A stretch of 64,000 bases of DNA, taken from contig CAYVMO010000016.1 in the NCBI GenBank assembly GCA_964452645.1, positions 1-64,000 of the forward strand. Reading direction: 5' to 3'. Numbering within the stretch: position 1 is the first letter of the stretch; the number at the start of each line of letters is the position of its first letter. Positions 52,242 to 61,955 of the stretch are shown here, one piece after another. The translations under genes and the position numbers were made by a program. The stretch is from CAYXTW01 sp964452645 (GTDB taxonomy: Bacteria; Zixibacteria; MSB-5A5; GN15; PGXB01). Under the pieces are notes generated by a model. It saw only the letters and a list, made by a program, of their open reading frames with translations. It searched no databases and had not been told where the DNA came from.

Positions 52242-53422
52242 CGAGCGAAACCGCCCAACGGAGAACCATGAATATCAATATGGGGCCGCAACACCCGGCC
52301 ACCCACGGGGTTCTGCGCATCGAACTGGAGTTGGATGGTGAAACGGTGGTCAAAGCCACGCCGCATATCGGGTATCTTCACACCGGCATCGAAAAGACAG
52401 CCGAGTCGAAACTTTATTATAAAGTTATTCCGACCACCGACCGGATGGATTATTTGGCGCCGATGTCTAACAACCTCGGTTATTGTCTGGCGGTCGAAAA
52501 ATTGATGGAGATTGAAGTTCCTCCCAAAGTGAAATTCGCTCGTGTTTTACTGACCGAATTAACCCGAATCAAATCGCATTTGGTCTGGATCGGAACCCAC
52601 GCCCTCGATATCGGGGCCATGTCGATGATGCTTTACGCTTTTCGCGAACGGGAATTGATAATCGATGTGTACGAAGCTTGCGGCGGTCAGCGAATGATGT
52701 CGACTTATTTCCGAATTGGCGGATTGGCCGACGAATTGCCGCCCGATTTCAATGAAAAAGTCGAAAAGGTCCTGAAAAGAATGCCTGATGCGCTTATCGA
52801 TTACGAAAGACTCCTGACCGATAATCGAATATTCCGTAACCGAACTATCGGTGTAGCCAAAATATCGGCCGATGATGCCATCAACTACGGCTTGACCGGT
52901 CCCAGTTTACGCGGTTCCGGTGTCAATTATGATGTGCGTAAAGCCAATCCGTATTCCGGCTATGAGGAGTTCGATTTCAATATTCCTCTCGGCGTTAATG
53001 GCGACGTATACGATCGATACATAATCCGTTTGGAGGAGATGCGTCAATCCTTGCGGATTATAAGACAGGCATTGGATGGTATGCCGGAAGGACCGTTCCG
53101 CGCCCGGGTGCCGGGTGTGGTATTGCCGCCGAAAGAAGATGTTATGTTCAAGATGGAATCGCTTATTTTCCACTTCAAAATTATCACCGAGGGATTTAAG
53201 CCGCCGAAAGGTGCCGTCTACCAGGCTATAGAAGCCCCCAAAGGTGAGCTCGGATATTTTATATCTTCCGATGGCACCAATAAACCACATCGAATGCGCG
53301 TCCGTCCGCCATCATTTGTAAATCTTTCCGCTTTGCCAAAAATGATAGAAGGCGGGCTGGTGGCTGATGTTATCGCCGCCATCGGTTCGATTGATATTGT
53401 CCTGGGTGAGGTTGATAGATGA
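52238..53422 (+). CDS. nuoD: NADH-quinone oxidoreductase subunit D
   Basis: 394 residues. GPQHPATHGVLRIELELDGE near the start, PHIGYLHTGIEK, MAPMSNN-type block, and the C-terminal IGSIDIVLGEVDR. It forms the quinone site with NuoB. Related to hydrogenase large subunits but without their nickel cysteines. Confidence 0.97.
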   Translation: MTSETAQRRTMNINMGPQHPATHGVLRIELELDGETVVKATPHIGYLHTGIEKTAESKLYYKVIPTTDRMDYLAPMSNNLGYCLAVEKLMEIEVPPKVKFARVLLTELTRIKSHLVWIGTHALDIGAMSMMLYAFRERELIIDVYEACGGQRMMSTYFRIGGLADELPPDFNEKVEKVLKRMPDALIDYERLLTDNRIFRNRTIGVAKISADDAINYGLTGPSLRGSGVNYDVRKANPYSGYEEFDFNIPLGVNGDVYDRYIIRLEEMRQSLRIIRQALDGMPEGPFRARVPGVVLPPKEDVMFKMESLIFHFKIITEGFKPPKGAVYQAIEAPKGELGYFISSDGTNKPHRMRVRPPSFVNLSALPKMIEGGLVADVIAAIGSIDIVLGEVDR

Positions 53423-53895
53423 TTTTAAACGAGCAGTCAATCGCCGAAATTAAAAAGAAAATGGTTCGCTATCCGAAGCGGAAATCGGCCATTCTTCCCG
53501 CCCTGACCGTTGCCTATTACCAGGTCGGGCATCTGGACGCCGATATATATGAGGAAATCTCCGGGATTACCGAAATACCGATAGTCGATATCGCCGAAGC
53601 GGCCAGCTTTTACACTATGTTTCCCAAGGAGCCGGTCGGAAAATATTTGATACAGGTATGTCATAATATTAGCTGCGCTTTGTTGGGCGCCGATAGCCTG
53701 ATATCGTATCTGGAAGAAAAGCTGGGAATTAAAAAGGGCGAGACGACATCCGATGAATTATTCACTCTGATTTCGGTCGAATGTCTCGGCAGTTGTACGA
53801 CGGCCCCGATGATGCAGATAAACGATAAGTATTACGAAAATTTGACCCGCGAGAAAGTCGACGCCATCCTGGATGAATTGAGGTCCAAGGCCTGA
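53419..53895 (+). CDS. nuoE: NADH-quinone oxidoreductase subunit E
   Basis: 158 residues. [2Fe-2S] ligands CHNISC and CLGSC, each in the usual context (VCHNISCALLGA, VECLGSCTTAPMM). Part of the NADH-binding module. Overlaps nuoD by ATGA. Confidence 0.96.
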   Translation: MILNEQSIAEIKKKMVRYPKRKSAILPALTVAYYQVGHLDADIYEEISGITEIPIVDIAEAASFYTMFPKEPVGKYLIQVCHNISCALLGADSLISYLEEKLGIKKGETTSDELFTLISVECLGSCTTAPMMQINDKYYENLTREKVDAILDELRSKA

Positions 53896-53896
53896 T

Positions 53897-55180
53897 ATGG
53901 AAAAGAAAGAGCTATTTAAATATATCGACGATCCCGATCAGGTTAAGATAGATACGGCCGTTTCCCATGGTGCCTATAAGGCTTGGGAAAAAGCTCTCAG
54001 GCAGATGAAACCGGCCGAAGTTATCGAAGAAGTGAAGAAAGCCGGTGTCCGCGGACGCGGCGGTGCCGGATTTCCGGCCGGGGTTAAATGGGGTTTTATC
54101 CCCAAGGATTCTCCCAAGCCGAAATATTTGATTTGCAACGCCGACGAATCCGAACCGGGGACATGCAAAGACAGGGTTCTGATGGAGCGTGACCCGCATA
54201 TGGTCGTCGAAGGTATGGCGATCGCCTCGTACGCTATTGGCTGTCACCTGGCCTTCATCTATGTTCGCGGTGAATTTGTCAAATCCTATCGGACTGTGGA
54301 AAAGGCTATCGACGAAGCGCGCGCGAAAGGTTATCTGGGGAAAAATATTTTGGGTACCGGTTATAATCTCGATATGATCGTACATACCGGCGGCGGCGCT
54401 TATATCTGCGGCGAGGAAACGGCGCTTCTGAATTCTCTCGAGGGCGAACGCGGCATGTCGCGAATTCGACCGCCCTTCCCGGCCATTGAAGGTTTGTACG
54501 GCTGCCCGACGATTGTTAATAATGTCGAAACCTTGGCCTCGGTGCCGCAGATTATCAATAACGGCGTCGAGTGGTATCGCTTGATGGGCACTGAAAAATC
54601 GACGGGCTCCAAAATTTTTTCGCTTTCCGGTCATATCAATAAACCGGGTAATTACGAACTTGAAATGGGCACGCCATTGTCATATTTAATAAATGATTTG
54701 GGTGGCGGCGTTAAAGATGGACATAACCTGAAGGCTATTATCCCGGGTGGTTCCTCGACGCCATTTTTGCTTCCTAATCAGATTGACACGCCACTGGATT
54801 ATGAATCACTGGCCGGAGCCGGCTCGATGCTTGGCTCCGGTGCCGTAATCGTTATTGATGATCGAACCTGTATGGTCTGGGTGATTGAAAGATTGACACA
54901 TTTCTATCGACATGAATCGTGCGGCAGATGCACTCCCTGCCGTGAGGGTACCGGCTGGCTGGAAAAAACGATTTCACGAATCGAGCAAGGTGATGGTAGG
55001 CCGGGAGATATCGAAAAAATCGAATCGGTGTGCGACAACATATTGGGTCGAACCATATGCCCTCTCGGCGATGCCGCCGTGATGCCGATACAATCGGCGA
55101 TTAAATTATTTCGCGATGAATGGGAGTACCATATCGCCAAAAAAACATGCCTGGTGAAAACGGAGTTTGAGTTTAAGTAA
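53897..55180 (+). CDS. nuoF: NADH-quinone oxidoreductase subunit F
   Basis: 427 residues. FMN/NADH glycine loop RGRGGAGFPAGVKWGF, ICNADESEPGTCKDR, GAYICGEETALL, and [4Fe-4S] ligands in ESCGRCTPCREGT plus TICPLGD. It takes electrons from NADH. One base after nuoE and one-base overlap with nuoG. Confidence 0.97.
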   Translation: MEKKELFKYIDDPDQVKIDTAVSHGAYKAWEKALRQMKPAEVIEEVKKAGVRGRGGAGFPAGVKWGFIPKDSPKPKYLICNADESEPGTCKDRVLMERDPHMVVEGMAIASYAIGCHLAFIYVRGEFVKSYRTVEKAIDEARAKGYLGKNILGTGYNLDMIVHTGGGAYICGEETALLNSLEGERGMSRIRPPFPAIEGLYGCPTIVNNVETLASVPQIINNGVEWYRLMGTEKSTGSKIFSLSGHINKPGNYELEMGTPLSYLINDLGGGVKDGHNLKAIIPGGSSTPFLLPNQIDTPLDYESLAGAGSMLGSGAVIVIDDRTCMVWVIERLTHFYRHESCGRCTPCREGTGWLEKTISRIEQGDGRPGDIEKIESVCDNILGRTICPLGDAAVMPIQSAIKLFRDEWEYHIAKKTCLVKTEFEFK

Positions 55181-57702
55181 TGGGCGACAACAATAAAGTT
55201 ACATTGACTATTGACGGCCGTGCAGTAACCGTGCCGAAGCATTATACGGTTCTGGAGGCGGCTCAGTCGCTTGGTATAGATATCCCGACGTTTTGCTGGC
55301 ATCCCAAGCTGAAGCCGGTCGGGGCCTGCCGGATGTGTTACGTCGAGATCGAAAAAAGACCCAAACTCGAGGTCTCCTGCGCCACGCCGGTCATGCAGGA
55401 TATGGTCGTTTACACTGACAGCGACAAAGTCAAGCAGGGGCGAAAGGCGGTTCTGGAGTTTATCCTGATCGATCATCCGCTCGATTGCCCCACCTGTGAC
55501 AAGGGTGGTGAATGCGATTTGCAGGATTTGACTTTCGCCCACGGAATCGATGACTCCCGATATGATCACAAAAAATATCGTTTCATACGCGATAAAAAAT
55601 CGACGTTCGATGACTGGCGTATCGGACCGGAGATAATCCGCAATCAGAATCGATGCATTCTTTGCTACAAATGTGTGCGCGCCAATAAGGAAGCTTTTGG
55701 TGAGCATGATCTGGGCGCTTTCCAGCGCGGCAATGTTACCGAAATAATGCCGCCGCCCGGCCGGCAGGTTGCCAATCTGTATTCCGGCAACCTGGTGCAG
55801 ATTTGTCCGGTGGGGGCTTTAACGAATACCGATTGGCGGTATAAAATCCGTGTCTGGAAAACCGAACAGATTGATTCCGTCTGTCAGTTCTGTGCCGACG
55901 GCTGCAATATCAGGCTCTGGAGAGGAACCGGCGGTTTGAAGAAGATTTTCAGAGCAACCGCCCGCCGCAACGATGCCATCGATGACGGCTGGATATGTGA
56001 TGTCGGTCGCTACGGATACCAGACCGTTTATGCCGAAGGGCGCTTAACGACACCGCTGATAAAAAAGGATGACACGCAGGTACCGGCGACCTGGGAAGAA
56101 GCGATTGGACTGGTCGCCCGGAAATTCAAGGAGATAAAAGACAAAAAAGGCGGGGTATGTATTGGGGGAATGATTGCGGCGGCGATGGATAACCGATCGC
56201 TCTATGCCTTTTCGAAGTTCATGAGATTAGTACTGAATTCCAATAATGTCGATTTTCGTACCGATTATAAAATGCTTCCCGAAGAGCATGGTGATCTGTA
56301 TTCGCAACTGACCGGACAGCAGTTCAAAATTGCCGACATTGAAAAATCGGATTTAATAGTCGTGATAGGCTCGAATCTTATAAAAGAGCATCCAATCGTA
56401 AATCTCCGCGCCCGCAAAACGGTCGAGAATGCGGGAGCAAAACTCTATATGCTCAATCCGTTCACGACCAAGTCGGCCGATATATCTACGGATGAAATGA
56501 TTTATAATATCGGGACGCTGGAAGCGCTGTTAAATGGCGTTTGCGTCTGTCTGGCTGAAAACGATACGAAAAACAAACTCGAATCACTGATTGATCCGAA
56601 AACCGCGGGAAAGGCCTCGATGATTTGCGGTATCGAAACCGAAAGAATCAAAGCCTTCGCCGAGGCGCTGCGAAAAGCAAAAAATATTTCATTGCTTGTC
56701 GGTGAACTGGTGACTTCATCATCGGCGAGAGAATTATTGGCATCGGCAATCAATAATTTAATCTTGCTGGCCGGGATCCATAGTAAGGGTCAAATCGGCT
56801 TTTTGTCAAAATATTCCAATAGTATGGGCGCCCAGAAACTGGGCGTTATGCCGCATCTGTCCGAGAAGAAAATCGATAGATTGAAATCAATATGGGGTGC
56901 TTATCCTGACAGTGCCGGATTGGCGGCCGATCGGATGATATTATCGGCGACCAAAGAGGACCTGGATTCCATGTTTGTAATAGGTTCGAATTTAATGCTT
57001 TCCTATCCCGATGGGCAATTCGTTAAAGATGGTCTGGATAAGCTCGATTTTCTCGTTGTGGCGGATATGTTCGAGACCGAAACGACCGCCCTGGCCGACG
57101 TTGTCTTACCCCTTTCAAGCTGGGCGGAATATGGTGGTACATTTGTGAATCTGGAAGAGACTGAACAATCATTTAAGGCGGCCATCGGGCCGGTTGGTCA
57201 TTCATTGCCGGCATTCGCACTGGTAAACAAAATCGCCTGTGAATTAAAATCGCCGTTGTACGAAAATCCGGATGATCTGGATAAAGACGTATCGGAACTC
57301 ATGAAATTAGAATCCGATAATGACTACACTCCCCGGTTGCGCGAAGTTCGCCATATCAAACCGGATTCCAACGAGGAATACCCTTACGCGCTTTATGTCG
57401 TCGATGAGCTGCATCACTTCGGACAGATGACCGAAAAGTCAAAATCGCTGTCGGCCTTTTGCAGCGAGGCGTTTCTGGAGATGTCACCCTCGACGGCGGA
57501 AAAATTGAAGGCCGAAAATGGAACTCTGCTTAGAGTCGAATCCGAGGTCGGGAAAATTGTCCTGCCGCTTAAAATTTCCGAGTTTGTTGAAAATGATGTT
57601 CTTCTGGTGGTGCGTAATTTTTCAGCCTCGGCGGTCAACGTCCTGCAGATGAGAAAGCGACGGACGGATCGCGTGAAATTAACAAGGGTGGAAGAAAAAT
57701 GA
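55180..57702 (+). CDS. nuoG: NADH-quinone oxidoreductase subunit G
   Basis: 840 residues. [2Fe-2S] ligands in FCWHPKLKPVGACRMC and SCATPV, the His-Cys3 cluster in DHPLDCPTCDKGGECDLQ, a [4Fe-4S] cluster with CILCYKCVRANKE and ICPVGAL, and the N7-type ligands CQFCADGC and WICDVGRYG. A molybdopterin-oxidoreductase-like fold follows without cofactor need. The N7 cysteines, missing in many species, are kept here. Confidence 0.95.
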   Translation: MGDNNKVTLTIDGRAVTVPKHYTVLEAAQSLGIDIPTFCWHPKLKPVGACRMCYVEIEKRPKLEVSCATPVMQDMVVYTDSDKVKQGRKAVLEFILIDHPLDCPTCDKGGECDLQDLTFAHGIDDSRYDHKKYRFIRDKKSTFDDWRIGPEIIRNQNRCILCYKCVRANKEAFGEHDLGAFQRGNVTEIMPPPGRQVANLYSGNLVQICPVGALTNTDWRYKIRVWKTEQIDSVCQFCADGCNIRLWRGTGGLKKIFRATARRNDAIDDGWICDVGRYGYQTVYAEGRLTTPLIKKDDTQVPATWEEAIGLVARKFKEIKDKKGGVCIGGMIAAAMDNRSLYAFSKFMRLVLNSNNVDFRTDYKMLPEEHGDLYSQLTGQQFKIADIEKSDLIVVIGSNLIKEHPIVNLRARKTVENAGAKLYMLNPFTTKSADISTDEMIYNIGTLEALLNGVCVCLAENDTKNKLESLIDPKTAGKASMICGIETERIKAFAEALRKAKNISLLVGELVTSSSARELLASAINNLILLAGIHSKGQIGFLSKYSNSMGAQKLGVMPHLSEKKIDRLKSIWGAYPDSAGLAADRMILSATKEDLDSMFVIGSNLMLSYPDGQFVKDGLDKLDFLVVADMFETETTALADVVLPLSSWAEYGGTFVNLEETEQSFKAAIGPVGHSLPAFALVNKIACELKSPLYENPDDLDKDVSELMKLESDNDYTPRLREVRHIKPDSNEEYPYALYVVDELHHFGQMTEKSKSLSAFCSEAFLEMSPSTAEKLKAENGTLLRVESEVGKIVLPLKISEFVENDVLLVVRNFSASAVNVLQMRKRRTDRVKLTRVEEK

Positions 57703-58688
57703 GTGTGACCACCTTCGTAATTATAACCGCCATCAAAGTCGTTGTCGTCGTCTTGGCCGTCCTGACCGGATGCGCCTACGCGACATTACTTGAAAGGAAA
57801 TTTGTTGCCCGTCTGCAGCATCGTATCGGACCCAATCTGGCCGGGCCTTTCGGTTTATTGCAGCCTGTCGCCGATGCTATCAAGCTCGCCTTTAAAGAAG
57901 ATTTTGTTCCCGATCGGGTCGAGTGGCTGACTTATGCCGTGGCGCCGATCGTCACCTTTGTCCCGGCTCTGTTATCATTTGCCGTCGTGCCGTTCGGGAG
58001 TAATATCACTATTGCCGGTTACCATATCGATATGGTCATTTCCGATTTGAATGTCGGCGTTCTCTTCGTATTCGCGGTGACATCGCTGGGTGTTTACGGA
58101 ATCGTTTTGGCCGGCTGGTCATCGGGTTCGAAATATTCGCTGCTGGGCGGTATTCGTTCTTCGGCCCAGATGATTTCCTACGAGGTTGCTTATGGATTAT
58201 CCATAATCGGTGTTTTGGTAATAGCACAAACGCTGTCGCTGAAAGAACTGGTTGCGCAGCAGGCCTCATTTTTTGACTGGTACATTTTCCGTCAGCCGGT
58301 CGGTTTCGTCATATTCGCGATATGCGCATTTGCCGAGACGAATCGAAATCCGTTCGATTTGCCGGAAGCCGAATCGGAACTGGTCGGCGGCTATCATACC
58401 GAATATTCTTCACTGCGTTTTGCCATGTTTTTTATCGGGGAATACGCCAACATGATTGCCGTGGCGTCGGTCGTAACGACCATATTTCTCGGCGGATGGC
58501 AGGGACCGCTGTTGCCCCCGATTGTCTGGTTCATTATTAAAGTATTTTTATTTATGGCCTTTTATATCTGGGTGAGAGGAACTCTCCCCAGGTTCAGATA
58601 TGACCAATTGATGAATTTCGGATGGAAGGTGCTTTTCCCTCTGGCTTTGTTGAATGTACTGGTAACCGCTTTAATTTACAGGGTGTGA
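57699..58688 (+). CDS. nuoH: NADH-quinone oxidoreductase subunit H
   Basis: 329 residues, eight transmembrane helices. Shows LLERKFVARLQHRIGPN, PVADAIKLAFKEDFVP, AQMISYEVAYGLSI and AFAETNRNPFDLPEAESELV with GYHTEYSS. It lines the quinone channel. Overlaps nuoG by ATGA. Confidence 0.97.
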   Translation: MSVTTFVIITAIKVVVVVLAVLTGCAYATLLERKFVARLQHRIGPNLAGPFGLLQPVADAIKLAFKEDFVPDRVEWLTYAVAPIVTFVPALLSFAVVPFGSNITIAGYHIDMVISDLNVGVLFVFAVTSLGVYGIVLAGWSSGSKYSLLGGIRSSAQMISYEVAYGLSIIGVLVIAQTLSLKELVAQQASFFDWYIFRQPVGFVIFAICAFAETNRNPFDLPEAESELVGGYHTEYSSLRFAMFFIGEYANMIAVASVVTTIFLGGWQGPLLPPIVWFIIKVFLFMAFYIWVRGTLPRFRYDQLMNFGWKVLFPLALLNVLVTALIYRV

Positions 58689-58693
58689 TTTTA

Positions 58694-59167
58694 ATGGCTG
58701 CAGGAATTTTTAAGACAATATTTTTGGCTCTGCCGAAAGGATTCTACACGACCATCAAGCACCTTTTCAAGAAGCCGGTTACTTTCCAGTATCCTAAAGA
58801 AAAGGTCGAAATGGCACCGCGATATAAAGGCTTGCACTATTTCGAAGTATACGACGATGGAACCGATCGCTGCGTGTGTTGCGGTTTATGCGCCGCCGCC
58901 TGCCCGGCCGACGCCATCTATATGGAACCGGCCGAAAATGAAAAAGGGGAGAGATACGCCAAAGTCTATGAAATAAATCTTCTACGCTGTATCTTCTGCG
59001 GTTTTTGTGAAGAAGCCTGCCCGGAGGAAGCCATTTTTCTCGGGCATGAGTATGAATTTTCGAATGACAATCGAGATTCATTTATATATCCTAAATACGC
59101 CATGCTGGATAACAGGCCGAAAGAGCGATTTAAGAAAATCTATCGAAAAAACAGGAGAGTCCAATAG
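58694..59167 (+). CDS. nuoI: NADH-quinone oxidoreductase subunit I
   Basis: 157 residues from the ATG at 58694; a longer frame from 58622 lies in nuoH. Two ferredoxin-type [4Fe-4S] motifs, CVCCGLCAAACP and CIFCGFCEEACP, and an N-terminal amphipathic stretch on the membrane. It links NuoG to NuoB. Confidence 0.96.
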   Translation: MAAGIFKTIFLALPKGFYTTIKHLFKKPVTFQYPKEKVEMAPRYKGLHYFEVYDDGTDRCVCCGLCAAACPADAIYMEPAENEKGERYAKVYEINLLRCIFCGFCEEACPEEAIFLGHEYEFSNDNRDSFIYPKYAMLDNRPKERFKKIYRKNRRVQ

Positions 59168-59169
59168 CC

Positions 59170-59706
59170 GTGCTGCTCGAGACCGTCATATTTTATTCCG
59201 CGGCCGTACTGGCCATCGGCGGGGCTGTGATGATGATCCGGCAGCATAATCCGGTTGCCTCGGTGCTTTATTTTATCGTTTCTCTGGTGGCTCAGGCGAT
59301 TTTGTATGTGCAGCTGTCCGCGCTGTTTGTCGGCGCCCTGCTGATTATCATTTATGCCGGTGCCATCATGGTCCTTTTCCTGTTTGTGATAATGCTTCTG
59401 AATTTGCGGGGCGAACGTTTCGAAGGTTCGCAATCGAAGCTCGGTGGCGGAACAAAAATCGTTCTGTCGACAATCTTTTTCATCGAGATTGTTTTTGTCG
59501 TCAAACAGATGGTATTCGCGCCCGGAACGGAAGGTCAGGCGGGTCAGGTCGCGGACAATTTCGGTTCGGTCGAGATGGTGGCGACACATTTATTCCGGGA
59601 ATATTTATATCCTTTCGAATTGACTTCGATTCTGCTGTTAGTGGCGATAATCGGTGCGGTCGTTATCGCCAAGAGGGAAAAAACGGATGCCGAGGGAGAA
59701 ATCTGA
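59170..59706 (+). CDS. nuoJ: NADH-quinone oxidoreductase subunit J
   Basis: 178 residues, five transmembrane helices, GTG start two bases after nuoI. Shows HNPVASVLYFIVSLVAQA and IIYAGAIMVLFLFVIMLLNL, the conserved pi-bulge helix. It ends exactly where nuoK starts. Confidence 0.95.
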   Translation: MLLETVIFYSAAVLAIGGAVMMIRQHNPVASVLYFIVSLVAQAILYVQLSALFVGALLIIIYAGAIMVLFLFVIMLLNLRGERFEGSQSKLGGGTKIVLSTIFFIEIVFVVKQMVFAPGTEGQAGQVADNFGSVEMVATHLFREYLYPFELTSILLLVAIIGAVVIAKREKTDAEGEI

Positions 59707-60009
59707 ATGGTCCCTGTTGCACATTATCTTATTCTGAGCGCGCTGTTGTTTGCAATCGGTACGATAGGTGTTGTTATCTCGCGGAATCTGATTATTATTT
59801 TTATGGCGATTGAATTGATGCTTAACGCGGCGAATCTCGCAATTATCACTTTTTCGAGAATGAACGGAAACATCGACGGGCATGCCTTCGTGTTTATTGT
59901 CCTGACCGTCGCGGCCGCCGAAGCTGCCGTCGGTCTGGCGATTATAATTATGATATTTAGAAATAAAGAGACCATTAACGCCGACAAGTATAACCTTTTG
60001 AAACGATAA
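59707..60009 (+). CDS. nuoK: NADH-quinone oxidoreductase subunit K
   Basis: 100 residues, three transmembrane helices. Shows LFAIGTIGVVISRNLIIIFMAIELMLNAANL with its proton-path Glu, and the second Glu in AAAEAAVGLAII. Normal length. Confidence 0.96.
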   Translation: MVPVAHYLILSALLFAIGTIGVVISRNLIIIFMAIELMLNAANLAIITFSRMNGNIDGHAFVFIVLTVAAAEAAVGLAIIIMIFRNKETINADKYNLLKR

Positions 60010-60013
60010 ACCG

Positions 60014-61954
60014 ATGAATCAACCATTGTACTTACTGCCTCTCTTTCCCTTGATCGGCTTTCTGCTTAATGGCTTGTTTATTGGCAGGCTGCCTAAAAAG
60101 CTGATTTCATTTATTGGCTGCGGCTCGGTCGGCCTGTCGTTCATCTTCGGTGTCAAATATTTATTCGATTTGCTCGCACTTCCCGAAACCGGCCGTTTGA
60201 TGGAAAACGTGCTGTTCACCTGGATACCGTCGGGACAATTTAATGTCAATATCGGTTTCCTGTTTGACCCGTTATCGGCCGTGATGGTCCTTGTCGTTAG
60301 CGGCGTCGGTTTTATTATCCATGTCTATTCGATCGGTTATATGCACGATGACAGTGGTTACGGCCGTTTCTTTACATATATGAATCTGTTCGTGTTTTCG
60401 ATGTTGACACTGGTTCTGGCCGATAACTACCTGTTGATGTTCGTCGGCTGGGAAGGCGTCGGTTTATGCAGTTACCTTCTGATTGGTTTCTGGTTTGAAA
60501 AGCAATCGGCCAGCGATGCCGGTAAGAAGGCATTTATCGTCAATCGTATCGGTGATTTTGGTTTTATGATCGGATTGTTTATTATTTTCTGGCAGGTGGG
60601 CTCACTGAATTTCGCGACCGTTTTCGATAAAGCGCCGCAACTGTTTCTTGCCGGAGGCGGCCTGATTACCGCCGCAACGCTGCTATTATTCGTCGGCGCC
60701 ACCGGTAAATCGGCGCAGATTCCATTGTATATCTGGCTGCCGGATGCCATGGAGGGTCCCACCCCGGTTTCGGCTTTGATTCACGCCGCCACGATGGTCA
60801 CGGCGGGCGTTTACATGATTGCCCGTTCGAACGTTCTGTATATGATGGCGCCGGCTACGATGGCCATTGTCGCCATTATCGGTATCGCGACGGCTTTTTA
60901 CGCCGGGACGATTGCACTGGCCCAGAATGATATAAAACGGGTTCTGGCTTATTCGACTATCAGCCAGCTGGGTTATATGTTCGCCGCCTGCGGCGTGGCC
61001 GCCTTTGCCGCCGGTATTTTCCATCTGATGACTCACGCTTTCTTTAAGGCATTATTGTTTCTGGCTGCCGGTTCGGTGATGCACGGTCTGGCCGGACAGC
61101 AGGATATGCGCTATATGGGCGGGCTGAAACGAAGGATGCCGAAAACATTCTGGACATTTCTGATTGCCACTCTGGCCATCGCCGGTATCCCCGGATTCTC
61201 CGGATTTTTCTCCAAAGACGAGATCCTCTGGAAAACATTTTCATCCGATTATGGTTCAATCCTGATATGGGCGGTCGGATTGTTAACGGCCGGATTGACC
61301 GCCTTCTATATGTTTCGTCTGATATACCTGACATTTTACGGTGAAGAACGGATGGATTCCCATACCAAAGAGCATATTCATGAATCGCCGCCGGTTATGA
61401 CGATTCCGCTGATAATTCTCGCAATCCTGTCGGTCATCGGCGGCTGGGTCGGAATTCCGCATGTTTTGGGCGGCGGTAACCGTTTCGAGAAATTCCTTGA
61501 ACCGGTCATGAACGCTTCTCATCATGCCGATAAAACCGGTCCTGCCCTCGCCTCGGCGACGTATAGCAGTACTATCGAACTGGGCTTAATGGCCGCATCG
61601 GTTATTCTGGTGCTCGTTTTTATCTACTTGGCTTATTATGTATATAATAGAAATATCTCTGCCGCCGGTAAATTGAGAAACAGCTTTTCGGTAATTTATA
61701 AATTGCTTTACGGAAAATACTTTATCGATGAATTGTACGGCGCCGTGATCGTTCGGCCGGTTGTCAACGGTTCGCTGTTTTTATGGAAAGTATTTGATGT
61801 TATCATAATAGACGGCTTACTGAATGGCCTCGCGATTTTGATAGGTGACATGTCAAAAGGCTTACGGCCGGTGCAAACCGGAAATCTGAGAACATACGCG
61901 ACCATATTTTTACTGGGTGTGATAGCAATAATAGGATACGTGCTCCTAAGGTAA
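60014..61954 (+). CDS. nuoL: NADH-quinone oxidoreductase subunit L
   Basis: 646 residues, the antiporter-like distal pump with a long lateral helix at the C-terminus. Shows DPLSAVMVLVVSGVGFIIHVYSIGYM split across two helices, FVGWEGVGLCSYLLIGFW, WLPDAMEGPTPVSALIHAATMVTAGVY, and HAFFKALLFLAAGSVMHG. Complete. Confidence 0.97.
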   Translation: MNQPLYLLPLFPLIGFLLNGLFIGRLPKKLISFIGCGSVGLSFIFGVKYLFDLLALPETGRLMENVLFTWIPSGQFNVNIGFLFDPLSAVMVLVVSGVGFIIHVYSIGYMHDDSGYGRFFTYMNLFVFSMLTLVLADNYLLMFVGWEGVGLCSYLLIGFWFEKQSASDAGKKAFIVNRIGDFGFMIGLFIIFWQVGSLNFATVFDKAPQLFLAGGGLITAATLLLFVGATGKSAQIPLYIWLPDAMEGPTPVSALIHAATMVTAGVYMIARSNVLYMMAPATMAIVAIIGIATAFYAGTIALAQNDIKRVLAYSTISQLGYMFAACGVAAFAAGIFHLMTHAFFKALLFLAAGSVMHGLAGQQDMRYMGGLKRRMPKTFWTFLIATLAIAGIPGFSGFFSKDEILWKTFSSDYGSILIWAVGLLTAGLTAFYMFRLIYLTFYGEERMDSHTKEHIHESPPVMTIPLIILAILSVIGGWVGIPHVLGGGNRFEKFLEPVMNASHHADKTGPALASATYSSTIELGLMAASVILVLVFIYLAYYVYNRNISAAGKLRNSFSVIYKLLYGKYFIDELYGAVIVRPVVNGSLFLWKVFDVIIIDGLLNGLAILIGDMSKGLRPVQTGNLRTYATIFLLGVIAIIGYVLLR

Positions 61955-61955
61955 A

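Noticed and set aside
53912..54634. 240-codon frame antisense to nuoF
   Set aside because: Mirror frame of a highly conserved gene, with composition typical of antisense reading; no ribosome site.
58622..58693. Upstream extension of nuoI
   Set aside because: Lies in the nuoH coding sequence; the ATG at 58694 fits NuoI length and spacing.
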